Positions 48,640 to 60,808 of a DNA stretch of 64,000 bases are shown in pieces (positions within the stretch are counted from its first letter, which is position 1; every line of letters starts with the position of its first letter). The DNA comes from Phlebiopsis flavidoalba. Taxonomy: Eukaryota; Basidiomycota; Agaricomycetes; Polyporales; Phanerochaetaceae. Made by a program: the position numbers and the translations under genes. The stretch is from positions 62,001-126,000 of the forward strand of contig JAOCPU010000067.1 in NCBI GenBank assembly GCA_035772785.1, read 5' to 3'. The notes below the pieces were generated by a model. It did not search any database, was not told where the DNA came from, and saw only the letters and a program-made list of their open reading frames with translations.

Positions 48640-49359
48640 ACCGGCTCGTGCTTGTTCGATTACTCTTCTTAGCAGACAATAATATCCAGCACATATCTAG
48701 GAACTTGGATCTCTTCTTCTCATTCGAAGTTTTCAGCAATATCTTCCACAGCAATGGATTGAATGCACGCTGCACTGTTCGGATATGTTCATTAGAGTAT
48801 ACCTTTCAATGTACGCAGCAGACACGCGACTTGCAGACACGAACTCAGCGAAGACGTGTGATCTTGACATTCGAGCTGGTACGTACATCATGCTTTCATT
48901 AATCTATGTAGTAGCTCAATCACGATGTTACACAGCTGATAATCTTCTGCAGATCCCCGCAGATACGCGACCTCCGCCCAGCGACCCGCCATATACCAAG
49001 AAGTGCTACGCACCTCACAAACTCTACCGAAAGACCACACGTCATACAAACCGGCCGCGATCATATGCACCCCCAGACGCGCTGTCACCCATCAGGCGGA
49101 AATCAAGCCTCGCCACCGTCACGGCCGCGCCCTGGGCCCAAACCCTAGACCGGTATTTTTAGCTCGCGCAGGCCGCTGATAACGGGCCCCTCGACGGCGC
49201 CACCGCCGCCCCTGCGCCTACGCGACCCGCGTCTCCCACGGCTGTCGCACCAGGGCCACATTTCTCGTCGCGGGGGTGCGCATCTTAAGTATGCGCCTGC
49301 GCGCGCGCGGGGGCTGCCCATCTTTTATGTGCTCCCGCTAGTGAGGTGGCTGCGGAGCC
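48640..49359. other. Spacer with unassigned frames
   Basis: A 125-codon plus frame (48,785-49,162) and shorter frames on both strands show no domain. GC rises sharply after about 49,100. The right end is the presumptive promoter of the membrane protein gene at 49,360. Confidence 0.35.
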
Positions 49360-50696
49360 ATGCTGGGCACGGTGGCGAACGCGGAGCTTGCGGGCACGCT
49401 TTTGGAGTGCGGGATGTATGGTGAGTGTGGCGATCTCGAAGAGCGTTTTGTGTGCTGATTTTGGTATGAATGTAGGGCTCTATATGATCATGTTTGTTCG
49501 CACTCTTCATGTCTTCTATAAGAGACATCGAGAAGGCCGCGACGTGTGCGTGTGGCATCCTCGCTGTTTGCCTGGTCATCTTCGCGCTGGTCACCGCTGT
49601 GGGTCTTGCGCCGCTCTCGTAATCGTCCCACTATTGAGCAGACACAGCGTCTAGGCATGGACACGTATATAATATCACTATGGCCCACACCCAATACCCA
49701 GGCGTGCCGGATGCTGCGTCCTGGTACTACTCACAGATTAGCAAAGAGAAGCGGCTCGCGAGAACGACGCCGTACATTATCCTTTACCCTCATATCAGAC
49801 GGTATAATCGTGCGTCCACGATTCTAACTCCTTGTTTCACGCCTTACGAACAACTGCTTCTAGGTACACCGCACCTTCATAGTCTGGAGTCGCAGCTACT
49901 CCGTCTCGCTCCTTCCCTTCATCCTCTTCCTCGCCGACATCGGTGCGCATCTCCTTCCCTCCCACCACCCGCTAACCCCCCACAGGCCTCTCGACCTGGG
50001 AAATCTGGTCCCTTCGCGCAGCTACGCCTCGACGTCCCGCTCATGAAAGCCATCGTGGCGTACCACATCAAATACTTCTACATCGTCACGCTCATGCTGA
50101 ACCTTACCTGCACCTGCACGTCCCCCTCCCTCTCTCCCCTTACGCATGCTGACAGCAGCGCCAGCGATGATCGCATGGAAGATCTGGCGCATCCACGCGC
50201 AAAGTCGCCGCCGCGGAGCCTGCGATCGCGCACATGCGCTTCCGCGGCGTGCTCGCGGCGGTCATCGAGTCCGGTGCGCTGTGCGGTCTCCCTCTCGGGT
50301 TTGTGCGGACGCTGACGGTGCGTAGCGGCGATATACACGTGCTGGCTCGCCGCGCTCGTGGGCACGAGCATCGTGCGGAGCCCGAACACCTGGATCGTGC
50401 TCGACTCGGTGCGCCCCCTTTTCCCCCCTCACGTCCCCTCGTTCTCACCTTTGGATGAACAGATTTGCCCCGTCATCGTACGTAGCCCCGCCTGCGCCTT
50501 TTGCCATATCCACAGAGGCTGTGTATTGACAATTGGCGCGGTAGGGGATGGTGTGTTCTCGACCGTCATCGTCGTCACTCGTCGCGCGAGTGCGCCACAC
50601 ACACGTGGCTCGAGGAACCCGTCTCGGGTGTGGGGCACGGTGGCGATGCGTACCTTTCTCTTGTTCACGAGGAAGCCGGCCGACAGTGCTGAATAG
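49360..50696 (+). CDS. Multi-pass (seven-helix type) membrane protein of mushroom fungi
   Basis: ATG at 49,360 opens MLGTVANAELAGTLLECGMY, then a GTGAGT donor and TGTAG acceptor (49,420-49,472), and ALYMIMFVRTLHVFYK. The second helix ATCACGILAVCLVIFALVTA reads one frame over (49,536-49,600). GVPDAASWYYSQIS (49,702-49,743) is the loop that in these proteins precedes helix three; then come FILFLADIGAHLL (about 49,910-49,960), an intron ending CCACAG at 49,984, KAIVAYHIKYFYIVTLMLNL (50,047-50,107), APAMIAWKIWRIHAQSRRR (50,158-50,214), RFRGVLAAVIESGALC (50,235-50,282), CWLAALVGTSIVRSPNTWIV (50,340-50,400). The end is uncertain, near 50,696. Function is unknown; proteins of this build are numerous in Agaricomycetes and resemble receptors only in topology. 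Distinct from, but similar in plan to, the gene at 13-14.8 kb. Confidence 0.6.
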
Positions 50697-51035
50697 CGTG
50701 AGTGTGGCCGATAGCCGAAGCACGGGTTCTGCGCCACGGCAGGACGTCTGAGCCAAGCTTTCTTGGGTAATATTTTTTTTGTTGGTCAGTGGAGTTCAAA
50801 AAACATGCATTGATAGTTTTTATCATCATAGTAGTGGGACACTTGCGGTATAACGTATTACTGTGTACATCTTGTTCTTCCAGAGTCAAACGTAAACGAG
50901 AACGAGCAGGACGGAGCGGGAGAGGTTCGTGTGAGATGTCTCCCGACCGTGGAGAGACCAGTACAGAGGAGGAGAGACCCAGATGGAGTGAGACGTTGGC
51001 GGGGCACCGATGCGGGCAGTCGAGACCGGGGATGA

Positions 51036-52534
51036 TCACTGTGTGCGAGGGGGATTCCGGAAGCGGACGACAAGGATGGTCACGTTGTCGGTGGAGTAGT
51101 TTGCGGTACGCGTGTTCGAGGAGCTCGTCGGCGGCTTTCTTGGGGTCTGCAATCTGTCGAACAATGTCCACGACCCTGCGCCCTGGTCGTCTACAACGTC
51201 CCACAGCTGGTAGATCAGAGAACAGAAAGTACGTCAGAGAGAAGGCTGTGAACGGGGTGGAGTGCCACGTACCCCGTCACACGCGAGAATCATGAACTCG
51301 TCTTCTTCAGACAGGTCCGTTTCCGTGGTGTACGGCGCTCCGACGACGTATTCCTTCATCGACGAGTCACCGAGACTGCGCGTTACCGCGAGCACGCCGT
51401 TCACACGGCCGCTCATGACGAACCCCGCCCGCGTCCATGATACGCTTCGCCTCCTGCTTGTCCCGTGCCCTTGTGGTCGTACGTGAGGCGCACCGCGCGC
51501 CCCGAGCGGCACAGCACACCACGCGCGTCGCCCGCGTTCGCGCAGTAGAGCACAACGGCGCACCGCGAGGTTGGGCGTGTGGGCGTGTATATGCGCTCGC
51601 GGTCCTTCTTCTCGCGCGCCGCGGCCGCCGCCGTGGGACCCGTCGGCCCCTCCGGCGAGTCTGCTTGGGAGGCACGACGCTGGTGAGACGATGTGCCGAT
51701 GCTGCGGAGCGCATCCTTGAGCTTACTGCGTTTCGAGGTCTTGTTCGACGACTTGCTGCTTCCGTCTGCGCTCTCCGCGCCGCTGTCGTCGTCCCCCTCG
51801 ATCATCTCCGCGGAGCTCGCGAGTGGGTCAAAGTCCGGGGGCAGGAAACTCTGTCGCCCCTCTGCGTCCTCGAGACGTAGGAAGGCGGTGACGGCGGTGC
51901 AGCCGGAGTGCATTTTTTTGCCATCCGACTCTTCTGAGATCTTGGTCAGATTTATATCGACCTCGTGAAAGGTTTTGGTTGAGCACATCGGGGATCGAGT
52001 CTTTATGTGATTTGCGTAGTGAGTAGTCAATGAGGCACTGTGGGAATGAAAGGGGAAGTGCAATAGAGAGCGCGAAGTCTCGGTTTGGTGGGTGGTCCTC
52101 AGGAGCGTACAGCGAGACCTCGTACCAGTGAAAAGTTTTGTCCCACACCATTCCGCCGCATGCTTGCCCGCGTGTCCGTCAAAGATGGCGAAAAAGCCTT
52201 GGCCGTGGATACCCCCAAATGGGGGACATACGATGGAATGTGCGCGTCTTCCATGAATCCGGCGTGGGCCTTTGGATGACGGGCTGTGACGGCACATTTG
52301 AAAGAAAGATGGTCCGGAAACGCATCTTCTGTCGCTCGTGCGCAATGACCACTGAAGCACCACCTGTCTGAAGATGTTAGTTAGCGACTGGTTCAAGAAC
52401 ATGTGTGGCGAGGGAAGCTGACTGAGAGACGGGCGGCACTGTGGGGGGTCTGTGAATGGATTATTGTGAAAAACATTGGCGTTGACGACGAAGGGAAACG
52501 CACTCGAAGACAAGTCGATTGGTACTGGAGACAT
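51036..52534 (-). CDS. PTC1-like: PP2C-type protein phosphatase, Ptc1-like
   Basis: Metal-dependent Ser/Thr phosphatase; yeast Ptc1 dampens the HOG and cell-wall MAP kinase pathways. Motifs in order: AGFMEDAH (about 52,240-52,265, the R/G-x-MEDAH box), [20 protein letters not shown] (52,140-52,205) with the metal-binding DGHx[17 protein letters not shown] (51,870-51,920), an acidic/Ser insert ([20 protein letters not shown]), [14 protein letters not shown] (51,510-51,555), [20 protein letters not shown] (51,345-51,405), [11 protein letters not shown] (51,270-51,305), [20 protein letters not shown] (51,120-51,185), and [19 protein letters not shown] with stop at 51,036-51,038. ATG at 52,534 opens [13 protein letters not shown]; exon structure between it and MEDAH is unclear and the true start may differ. 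The insert between the SGCTAV and ANAGD motifs is long for Ptc1. Ends 340 bases from the convergent membrane gene. Confidence 0.92.
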
Positions 52535-53698
52535 TTGGTTTGAGAAGATGGGAGTTGGGGAAAGAGAGAGAGGAGTTGAGGCTGTGGTAGTTACGAAAGA
52601 ATGGTGGGTGGAGTGAGCTTGGTCGAGACTCGAGGCGGCGGAGCACGCGTCATTTACCTCGGAGCCAACGCGCCGCCACGTGGCGACAGATCTCTGCTCA
52701 GCACCGTGACCACAGCAGCCAGCCGTGCGCGTAAGTAGAGCGGTCTGTACATTATGCCCAGCCACAGTCATCTCACAACCATGGTCAATCTCGCCTCAAA
52801 TAACTCTGCATTTACATGTCGTGTGAACATTCGGTGATCCTTAGCACGTGTGTGCGCTCCGACAACATATGCTTGTTATGGAACAAGAGGCGCCTCGCTT
52901 CGCTTCGGTGGAACCATAGTGAGCTGACCGATGTCTGAGCAAGAGTGGCTCGAGTGATGTACAGACCTGGGAAACGTAGGGCGCGAGACGTTAGGCTACG
53001 GGAGAGGCGGCAAGTGGTCTGCTCCACCTCCTGAGAGTAACGATAATGAAGATGCAGGCGAGAATGGTGAGCATGCAATGAGAACGTGACAGTATATTTG
53101 GCTCTAGGTTACGGTCATTGAACTTTATGCTACGGGGAGAGCTGATGAATGAGGCCTTATTTTCATGACCATGGTGCGGCCACAGCATCCTTTATTGTGC
53201 ACCGCTTGTTGTGTAGAAATAGCACATGGCCCAAGCAGAGCATTGGCCACAACAGCTGTGAGAAGAGCGATCTTTGCGGACTGATGTAATTGGCCATCCC
53301 TTGAGAGTACTTATACAGGTACCGGGCGCACAGGAGAGGGAGATGAGAGGTCAGAAAGAGAAATGAATGGAAATGAAAGAGGGACGCCATCTGCGTAATA
53401 TACGGGTAATCCCATCAACGCGTCGTCCCCCACAAATCTACGAACATCGAAGCGCGACCGAAGAGAAAAAAAAAGTGTGAATAAAGAATCAGAAACACAA
53501 ATATCGCGCAAAGGATGAGCTGAGCTGGAGGGGCGTAAAAAAGGTAAAAATACACAGCTGTGTGACGCAGAATCGATCAGTGCTTCGGACGGTGCCGAGC
53601 TGTTCTCGGTTGCCCGCACAGCGTTTACAGCCAACCATCTCTCCTTCCTCTCACTCGTCACCTCCAATCCACTCGTTCGACGCTCTCGAATCCTGTGG
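52535..53698. other. Divergent intergenic region between PTC1-like and BZW-like genes
   Basis: Both genes start at its borders and run outwards, so it should contain both promoters. A minus-strand frame of 175 codons (53,311-53,838) overlaps the first exon of the BZW-like gene and is treated as a shadow. CT-rich sequence near 53,640-53,690 lies just before the start codon, as is common in fungal promoters. Confidence 0.4.
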
Positions 53699-55470
53699 AT
53701 GTCTACGCCAACAAACCGCTGCAAAGCCTTTCGCTGCAAGGGGTCAGAATCAAAGCCAGGAAAGGCGCTGTAAAGGCCCAAGCTAAAGCACGAGCCCTCA
53801 GGCAAGGAGACCCCATAGTCCCCTCTGTTTTCTTCCAAGTCTCATACTTTCTTTCTGTTTCACAGTATTCAGAGACCAGCTCTACAGTACAATTCGAAAC
53901 TGTTCCCGAGGAGACTTTGACGGATATACTACAAACGATCGCAACTAGTCGCAGCCGGTGGGTGCCAGCTCGAGTTCCTCCAAGTATGCAGATGCCCTCT
54001 TTGAGATCCTCCTCGTCGGTGGCCTCCTCCAGCCCGGAGGCAGCTATCTTCGACGACGGCTGGCTGGACCCCCATCCGCGTTCTCGATCTTCCACGCCAA
54101 AGAGCCCAGTGGAGGTGGCGGACGTAAAGCAATACGTCGACGTTCTCAACAGCTTATCAGGCGGTACGTCCCCCCGATCGCTCTCTCGATTCGTGTGTTC
54201 CCCATGCTCATTGTGTTTCTAGTTTATAAGTACCTTCCAGAGGCCTGCTTGAGCAAAACTCGTTGCCTGGACTACTCCAATACGTCACCGATGGTCCACT
54301 ACGCGGAGCGCGAAAAGTTTGGCCCGTCGCAACCGCGCTCATGATCGCACCCAAGGCCTCGCCGCCTCGGCCTGCCTCCTGAGTCTGACTGAAGGAGCAG
54401 CCCTCGTCAAGAACGGTACGCCTTTCCTCTATCGCCGCCCCACCCTGCTCACACGCAACGACTCCTCGCAGAACGTCGCGGTGAACGTCCATCACGGCAG
54501 ATTCTTCCGGTCTCGACCTGAAGTGACAGTCGATGGAACTCACCTCTGCGACCGCGCTTGCGCAAGGGCGGCGTGCGCGACCTGCTCTGCTCGCGTTTCT
54601 TCGTGCCGAACACTGCGCCACGGCCAAGAACCTCGACGAGCACTTTTCCGCAGCACCGCGGGGCCTGCCGTCAGTTCGCCGATTGTGTGGACCAAGCGCC
54701 AGTAAGTGTGTCCTCAAGGAGGGTCATCATGGCCACCATATGCCGTCGATATGCCGGGCACGAGGACATCGCGATGCTGACGTGGCGTGCGCTTCCCACA
54801 TTAGTTCGGTTTTGAAAAAAAAAATATTGTGGGTGGCTGATGGAGAGTACAGATTGTCGCGTGGCTGGATCAAGTCAGCAGGAGGAGCAGCCCCTCCCTG
54901 ACCAACACGACGCTCGTGCAGTGCATCTGGCTGGGTACCTCATTTCTCCTCCATCGAATGGAGCGCCCGCCAGACCAGAAAGACGAGGCTCTCGCCATCC
55001 GCGAGATCACAGTGCGTCACACACCTCCTCGCATACAACTTTACACTTACACGCCCTCAGAAAATTCGCGGACATCCTCGAACCCTTCTGCAACGGCCCC
55101 AAAACCCGAGGTCGCGCTCATCAACGCCGTGCAGGTGTACTCGTACGAGGACACGCGCATCATCAAGGACGTTCCCCCAGTATTCTCAAGGCGAGTGGCT
55201 ATATGCGCCTGAAATCCCACGATCAACTCGCTCGTTGACGAGGCACAAACAGGTTTTGTACAATAAGACTGTATTTCGGATCAGGCGATCATCTATTGGC
55301 ACCAGACAGGGCTCGAAGCCCCAGGGCAGGCAGCATTTCTTGAATAAACCCACGCAGGCGCTGGTCAATGTGGTGCGTCTATCCGCCCTTTCGCTCATGT
55401 TCTAACTGACGTGTGTATGTGTAGTTCTTGTGCAGGAGCAACCGAGAGCGACGAGGAGGACGATGAGTGA
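53699..55470 (+). CDS. BZW1/2-like (5MP): BZW / eIF5-mimic protein with C-terminal W2 domain
   Basis: Cytosolic translation regulator; animal 5MPs bind eIF2 and eIF3 through the W2 domain and raise start-codon stringency. ATG at 53,699 begins MSTPTN, then, one frame over, ANKPLQSLSLQGVRIKARKG with AVKAQAK (53,701-53,787), FRDQLYST (after an intron ending CACAG near 53,865), QFETVPEETLTDI, SKYADALFEILLVGGLLQPG with GSY (53,976-54,045), KQYVDVLN, LIRRY, intron, NSLPGLLQYVTDGPLR (54,257-54,305), ATALMIAPK, NVAVNV, LKRGGVRDL. The C-terminal part has TTLVQCIWLG (54,907-54,937), FADILEPFCNGPKTEVALIN with AVQVYSYEDTRIIKD (55,065-55,168), VLYNKTVF, GSKPQGRQHFL (about 55,312-55,345) and an acidic tail ATESDEEDDE with the stop at 55,468-55,470. 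Gene order of motifs is complete. Frameshifts are frequent, roughly one per 100 bases. Confidence 0.93.
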
Positions 55471-55877
55471 GCGACCGATCGCAGCACACCAATCTATCCA
55501 CGGATGGATCCCCGTCGCACGACTACCCCCATTTTTCTTTTCTACGACTTTTTTCGATGAAGACTGCCCGTGTCGCCCGGTATGATGTGTCCATAATAGC
55601 CTCTGCATAGCACAGAAAACGAACAGGAAATAAGCGTGAAAAACGCCCCATGTACCTGTGTACATTTCTACGAATCGGAACGTGTTGTGGGCTCTGAGGC
55701 GTTTCGTTGTCGGTGGTGGGGGACTTTATACCCAGCGAACAGAAAGTTCAGGCAGACGTGGGGCTATGGTTACGAGTGTAAACAAACGCAGCGTGTCGTT
55801 CGTCGCAACACAGTTGTAGTCAGACAAGAAAAGGAAGCACGGGCATAGCGAGGAAAGATAGGGAAGAAGAGGGAGGT
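55471..55877. other. Convergent intergenic region
   Basis: Lies between the stops of the BZW-like gene (+) and the Zn2Cys6 regulator (-). Only short frames; nothing recognisable. Confidence 0.5.
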
Positions 55878-58800
55878 TTACCACGCCTCCGGCATGGGCG
55901 GAAAGTCGCCGCTCCACCCGTTTGTGTTCGCCATCTGGAGGAACACGCCATCCGAGCCGTTGATCGGCAGACCCAGGTCGTTCAAGCTCTACAACCCCCC
56001 ACACTCGTCAGCCTTACACTCGTCAGCCTTACACGCTCATAGGGCAAAGGGCAAGGAGAAACGCACCTGTTCCTGAAGCCACAACGGAATCGCGCTGGGG
56101 CTGAAGATGCCGCGCTCCTCGGGCGGCACACGGCATCCCGAGCTCCTCGAGCGTGATCGGCGCGGCGGGCGGGCCGACGAGGCTCGGGTCCATGTACGGC
56201 GGGGACCATGAGCGCGTCCGCCGGCGCGACGGGGATGATCCCCATTTTGCGGCGCAGGTTCGCGAGCATGATGCGCAGCGTCAGCGCGTATCTATGTGGG
56301 GTTTTTGGTTAGTGCGTGAGGGGAGGGAGGGGGGAGAGGAGGAGGCGTACCGCTCGGCGGGCGACGTCGTCAGAGAGGACCTGGGCGAGCTGCTCGACTT
56401 GGGCTGTGATTGCTGCGAGGTCGACCTCCGCGGGGAACAGGTTTCGCCATCTTGAGGAGGAAGAGACCCGAGAAGGCAGCGCGGTGACGAGCGAGTCGTG
56501 GACGGCGTAGCGGAGCGCGGCGCGGTACGTGGGGGAGTTGAGGAGGTTCGAGAGGCACGCGGAGGCTGCGTCCCTTGGGCCTGGAACGCGAGCTCGCGCT
56601 GCTCGAAGGGCATCTTCTCCCACGAGACGCCGCGCAGCGCGACGCAGACGAGCCAGAGCTTGGCGTAGTAGAGCTCGCCGGCGAGGATCTTGCGCGGGAG
56701 CGCCTACAGTCGTCGTCCATCGTCGCGCACCTGCGGGGGAGAGCGCGTTGAGCGGCCCGGCGAGGCAGGAGCGGGGAACCTACGGTGCAGCTCTGTCGTC
56801 GCAGTCTTGCCACCATTTGTCGAGCGCGACGTTGGCGCGCCGGATGAAGGCGAGCGTGTTGTGGTTCACCTGGCCGTTCAGGGGGGAGAAGCGTCTCGTA
56901 GATTTGGGCTGTCCGAGATGGTCAGTTAAGCGATGCATGCGAGCGAGGAGTGCGTACTTTTCTGAGCAATGAGCTCGACCTGCGAGATCAGCCGCACATC
57001 TGTCGGAGACGCCAGTGGGTGCTTCAAGAGGAGTCGGCAGTGCCGAATGGACGACTCGTCCCTCAAGACAATAGGGGCCTTCCCGTGCCCAAGCTCATCC
57101 TAGCAACCTCATATCAGCAGGCACCCTCCAAATTATCCTGAGAGAACGCACTGATGGTCAAACCAATACAGGCAAAGCCATATCCTCGCAGAGACGACTA
57201 CGCCGGCACCGTGAGTATCAGCCCGCTGAGGACGTGCGCGACACTCACCAAGGTTCCGCTCCTCTTCCTCCGTCCTCTTCTTCCCGCCGTCCTCCGCGAG
57301 TTTCTCCAACGCACGATGGAGCCCCAAGTCGAGCGCCATACGCATCGCGTGGCCGCTGGGCAACCACCCGTTCGTGCTCCACGCCGCAAGCAACAACATC
57401 CCTATACTCCCTCAGCATTCTTACCCGCAGCGGAAGGAGGGGTAGAACGCACCTTGGACAGCCTCCTTGCGCACGACGGGCCCAAAGAGCGTCGAGCGCG
57501 CGATGCCCTGGGCCTCCTCGAGCGCGCGGTAAGAACGTGGGCGGGAAGCGGGCCCGTGCCCGCGCGGATCTTGGCCGCGACGGCGAGGATCGCGTCGAAC
57601 GTCCACGGCGTGCGCTCCATCAGCGCCTCGTACGTGTCGTAGCTCGGGTCGAAGAGCGGGATGAAGATGTGGCATCCCGAGAAGAAGCTGGTGAGTCCGC
57701 GTTAGTAGTCTCTAGAGGAGGGGAGGGGAGAGGGGGCAACTTTGCATGTGGTAGAGCTCGCGCGCCTTCGGAGTCGGAGACGAGGCCCTGTGCGTGTGTG
57801 AGCGGGTAGTTGGGGCAGACGGGGTGGGACGCACCTTTTCGACGACGTGAGGAAACGCATTGGCGTGGCGTGGGCTCTTTTTCCCTCCTCGACCTTTTTG
57901 CGCACCCCTTCCCTTCTTGACTCTGTCCGCAGTTATTAACACGTGCAAATGCGAACCGATAGCGTTGGACAGCGCGCACCTGGGGGCGGCGCCGGCTCGA
58001 CGCCGAGGGCGCAGCGGCGGCCTCGGCGGCGGCGTTCGCGGACGCCCCTGGAGCGCCTCGATGGGCGCGTTGAGCGTCGAGCGCGGAGCGTGTCCTCGGA
58101 CTCGTCGTCCGAGGACGCGCGCGGTGCTGGGCACGATGCCATACGTGGCGTACTTGTGTGGCTATGCAGCACCCATAAGGGTGAGCCGCGGCCCTCGTGC
58201 GCACGCGTGGGACGTACCGGGGGCGCAAAAAGCCGGGCAGCGGCGGAAAGACCTTGCCTGCGCGCGGGCTTGGGGCTTCGTACATGTCGGGCCGTGCGGA
58301 TGGGCCCGGAGCGGCGGCATGAGCGGTGCGCCCGTCGCGTGCCTGGTTGTACAGCGATGCCGGCGGCGGGGGCGGCTGCTGGACGGCCTGGAGGATGCGC
58401 TCGAGCATGGACTGCATGCCGATCATCTGGCTCTGCATGACCTGGAAGCGACGTCAGCACGCAGGCATCGCAGTTGCGTCAGAGCACGCACCAGATACTG
58501 GCCCCTCGAGGCGCGAGAGCCGCCTGCCGTAGGGCGGGTCGGGGTCAGGGACGTCGGGCATGGCGACGGGGGAGAGAGAGAGACGCACTCGACGCTGCCG
58601 TTGGCCATCGGCTGGGCATTTTTCTTTTCTGGTTTCTCAAAGACACAGGGCGTGCCGCTCAGCTGGCACCGACGACAAGGAGCCTGGCGACAGCGGACGC
58701 AGATGGGGCGGGCGAGGGAGGAGGCCGGGCCGGGCGGAGGGGCGGGCCAGTGAGTGCTACGCTAGGGGACAGGCAGGGGGCGGCAACGTACGTCTCCTTC

Positions 58801-59055
58801 ACACCGATTCTTGCCTTTCCTGCACGCCGTGCACGGCACGCGCGCTCGCGCTTGGGGGATGTGGCCCGGCGGGATCTGCTGCCGCGGACGAACGACGGCC
58901 GGCGCAGACGGGCCCCTGGCCGCCGCCAGCGCCCGAGTCCTGCGAGGCGGCTGGCGAGATGGGCTGCGCGTGGGCGTGGGCGAGCGGGCTGTCGAGGGTG
59001 CGGCGACACGCTTGGCGGCGGCGCCGTAGCTGCTGTCGGTGGGCGACGCGGACAT
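55878..59055 (-). CDS. Zn2Cys6 transcription factor with fungal-specific regulatory domain
   Basis: DNA-binding regulator of the Gal4-type class. ATG at 59,055 opens MSASPTDSSYGAAAKRVAAP; a Pro/Arg/Ala-rich leader follows. The zinc cluster is split by an intron: RVPCTACRKGKNRCEGD (about 58,795-58,845), a GTACGT donor near 58,793, then CRRCQLSGTPCVFE (about 58,635-58,676), giving six Cys. A linker with SRLEGQY and QMIGMQSMLERILQAVQQ (58,380-58,440) looks like a dimerisation helix. The middle domain shows ARELYHMFFSGCHIFIPLFD then PSYDTYEALMERTPWTFDAI (57,580-57,765), LLLAAWSTNGWLPSGHAMRM with ALDLGLHRALEKL (57,285-57,400), ARIWLCLYWFDHQ (57,145-57,185), LISQVELIAQK, ILAGELYYAKLWLVCVALRG (56,625-56,690), LLNSPTYRAALRYAVHDSLV (56,485-56,545), and the end GWSGDFPPMPEAW with stop at 55,878. 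GC content is very high, and many frame changes occur. Target genes cannot be told; the gene is divergent from the Mnd1 gene. Confidence 0.87.
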
Positions 59056-59782
59056 GGCGGTGGTCGCTGCGGGCGGTGGTGACGCTACCGGGGTGTGGGA
59101 CAACAACAAGCGAGGTCGCCGCCGCCAAAACCTATCGCCCTCGCATCGCGGTCTTGCCTTTTTCCGCGGCGTCCTCGTCGCCCGCCACGTGGGAAGGCTC
59201 TCTCGCGTATATTGGCCCATCACGACATCGCGGGCCACACTTGACCTCTCGCGTTCACACAGCGCAGGCCCCTTTTCTTTGTGCTCGCCATTGGCTGGGC
59301 CGGTGCACCCCATCCTCGGGCCTGCCCGCTGGCGTCCGGGGCATACAGTCGCGGTCAGGGACTAGCTATCACCAGGGATGTCTTCTCGCATAGAGTCTCT
59401 AATCCGACAATGCACCAATACCGTGGTGAGCACCACGCCGTTATTTCTCGCTCGGGTCGACTTATCACGGCCTGCGCCCTTGACAGAACCAGTTGCACTG
59501 ATGTTCTGCCGGTTCTAGAATGCCATACAAGAGGTCACTGCAGCAATTAAGCTCCTTCCGCGCTGACGTCCTTGCACACTTGTTGCATTCAGCTTTCAAG
59601 TGGACTCCAGGTGCAGCGGACGTTCCCGAAGAGGAATCCAAAGTGGCGTCGCACAGGCATTCTGGGAAGCATGCGCCCGCGCGCTGTCACTTTGCATTAG
59701 CCTTTACAGTGCTCGCGCCCGGCCCGCCAGCCCCGCATCTCTCTCCCCACTACCTTCACCCGCACCGCACGACAAGTCTACC
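59056..59782. other. Divergent promoter region between the Zn2Cys6 regulator and MND1
   Basis: Contains no gene that I can support. Both neighbours start at its edges. A CCATTGGC box (reverse ATTGG, CCAAT-type) lies at about 59,287. A CT-rich and Pro-coding stretch before 59,783 is untranslated leader or promoter. Confidence 0.4.
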
Positions 59783-60808
59783 ATGGTCCGTGGCCGGGTT
59801 CTCTGTCCTCGACGGGTCGTCGCCTCCCAGCCCCACGCACAGGCACCCAGAGGTCTCTCGGCGGAGGAAAAGAGGGTTCGCTTGCTCGAGATCTTCCACG
59901 AGACGGTGCGTGCCAAGGACGTGTGACAGCATACGGCGTGCTCGCTATAGCATACGACCATCAGAAAGACTTTTTTCAGTTGAAGGAACTCGAGAAACTG
60001 GGTCCGAAGATGAAGGGGGCATCGGTATGCTCGTGTGCACGCTCTCTCTCCCCAATGACGCTGATGAGGGGGCAGTCTCGCAGTCGGTCAAAGAAGTGCT
60101 GCAATCTCTGGTAGACGATGGGCTCGTGCAGGCAGACAAGATTGGATCGTCAAACTGTACGTTAATTACTGCTACTAGGTATGCTGGGACTGACTATATG
60201 CGCATATATGCAGTCTTTTTGGAGCTTTCCATCCCAACGCGGAGCCATGGTATTGACCTTGGCCTCTATGCATGCTAACTCACCATACATTCCTGTACTC
60301 GCTAGATGCAAAACCGCCTCAAGGCGGTTCAAGAAAGCCAAACAGCGCAAATCACCCAACTCAGGGAAGTCCGTGATGCGATTGAGCTCGAGAAAGCCGC
60401 ACGACCGGAGAGCGTAAAGCTGTCACCTTTCCTTAGTCAAATATTCGTTCATCTGGGCTCACTATCCCTTCCAGCTGGAGCGTATGGCGGCCCTGACACG
60501 ACTGGCAGCTTCTTGAAGCAGGAACTGGACAGCCTCGAGAAAGAACTCGCCCAGTACGGCGCATGCGCACCCGCAAAGATCGATGAAAAGCGGCTTGGGC
60601 CGTTGTGCTCGCCAAGGAAGCTGCTGGTCGCGGTGGACTGGTATGTTTCTGCCCTCTCCAGTCGGGCCAACTCACTCCGAGCGCGTGGCGATATAGACAA
60701 TTATGCTGTCCCTTCTGTCGCACTTTACGCTGGCAGTATGGGGTAGACGCCGCGGACGAGATCAGGAAGTACCTCGGCGTGAGCGACGACTATGAGGACA
60801 TTTGTTGA
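59783..60808 (+). CDS. MND1: Mnd1-like meiotic recombination protein
   Basis: Mnd1 pairs with Hop2 and helps Dmc1/Rad51 strand exchange in meiosis. ATG at 59,783 gives MVRGR, an intron ending CCACGCACAG near 59,846, then APRGLSAEEKRVRLLEIFHE (59,847-59,906), an intron ending CATCAG near 59,965, KDFFQLKELEKLGPKMKG (59,966-60,020), an intron ending GGGGCAG, SQSVKEVLQSLVDDGLVQAD with KIGSSN (about 60,076-60,156), an intron ending ATATGCAG, SFWSFPSQRGAM (60,216-60,249), an intron ending ACTCGCTAG, QNRLKAVQESQTAQITQLRE with VRDAIELEKAA, then LERMAALTRLAA after CTTCCAG at 60,474, QELDSLEKELAQYGACAP, KIDEKR, VVLAKEAA, DNYAV and GVDAADEIRKYLGVSDDYED, stop at 60,806-60,808. This is a winged-helix head plus coiled coil, as in the family. 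The frame is broken in a G-run near 60,015 and at about three further points, but all introns have proper ends. Confidence 0.93.

Noticed and set aside
48888..49088. Minus-strand peptide containing DVWSFG, reminiscent of protein kinase subdomain IX
   Set aside because: No HRD, DFG or other kinase motifs on either side in any frame; a six-residue match is expected by chance.
53311..53838. Minus-strand frame of 175 codons
   Set aside because: Overlaps the first exon of the BZW-like gene, which has strong family motifs on the plus strand, and the divergent promoter region.
57860..58753. Plus-strand frame of 297 codons, the longest plus frame near the right end
   Set aside because: It is antisense to the Zn2Cys6 regulator, whose zinc cluster and regulatory-domain motifs are on the minus strand; long antisense frames are expected at this GC content.
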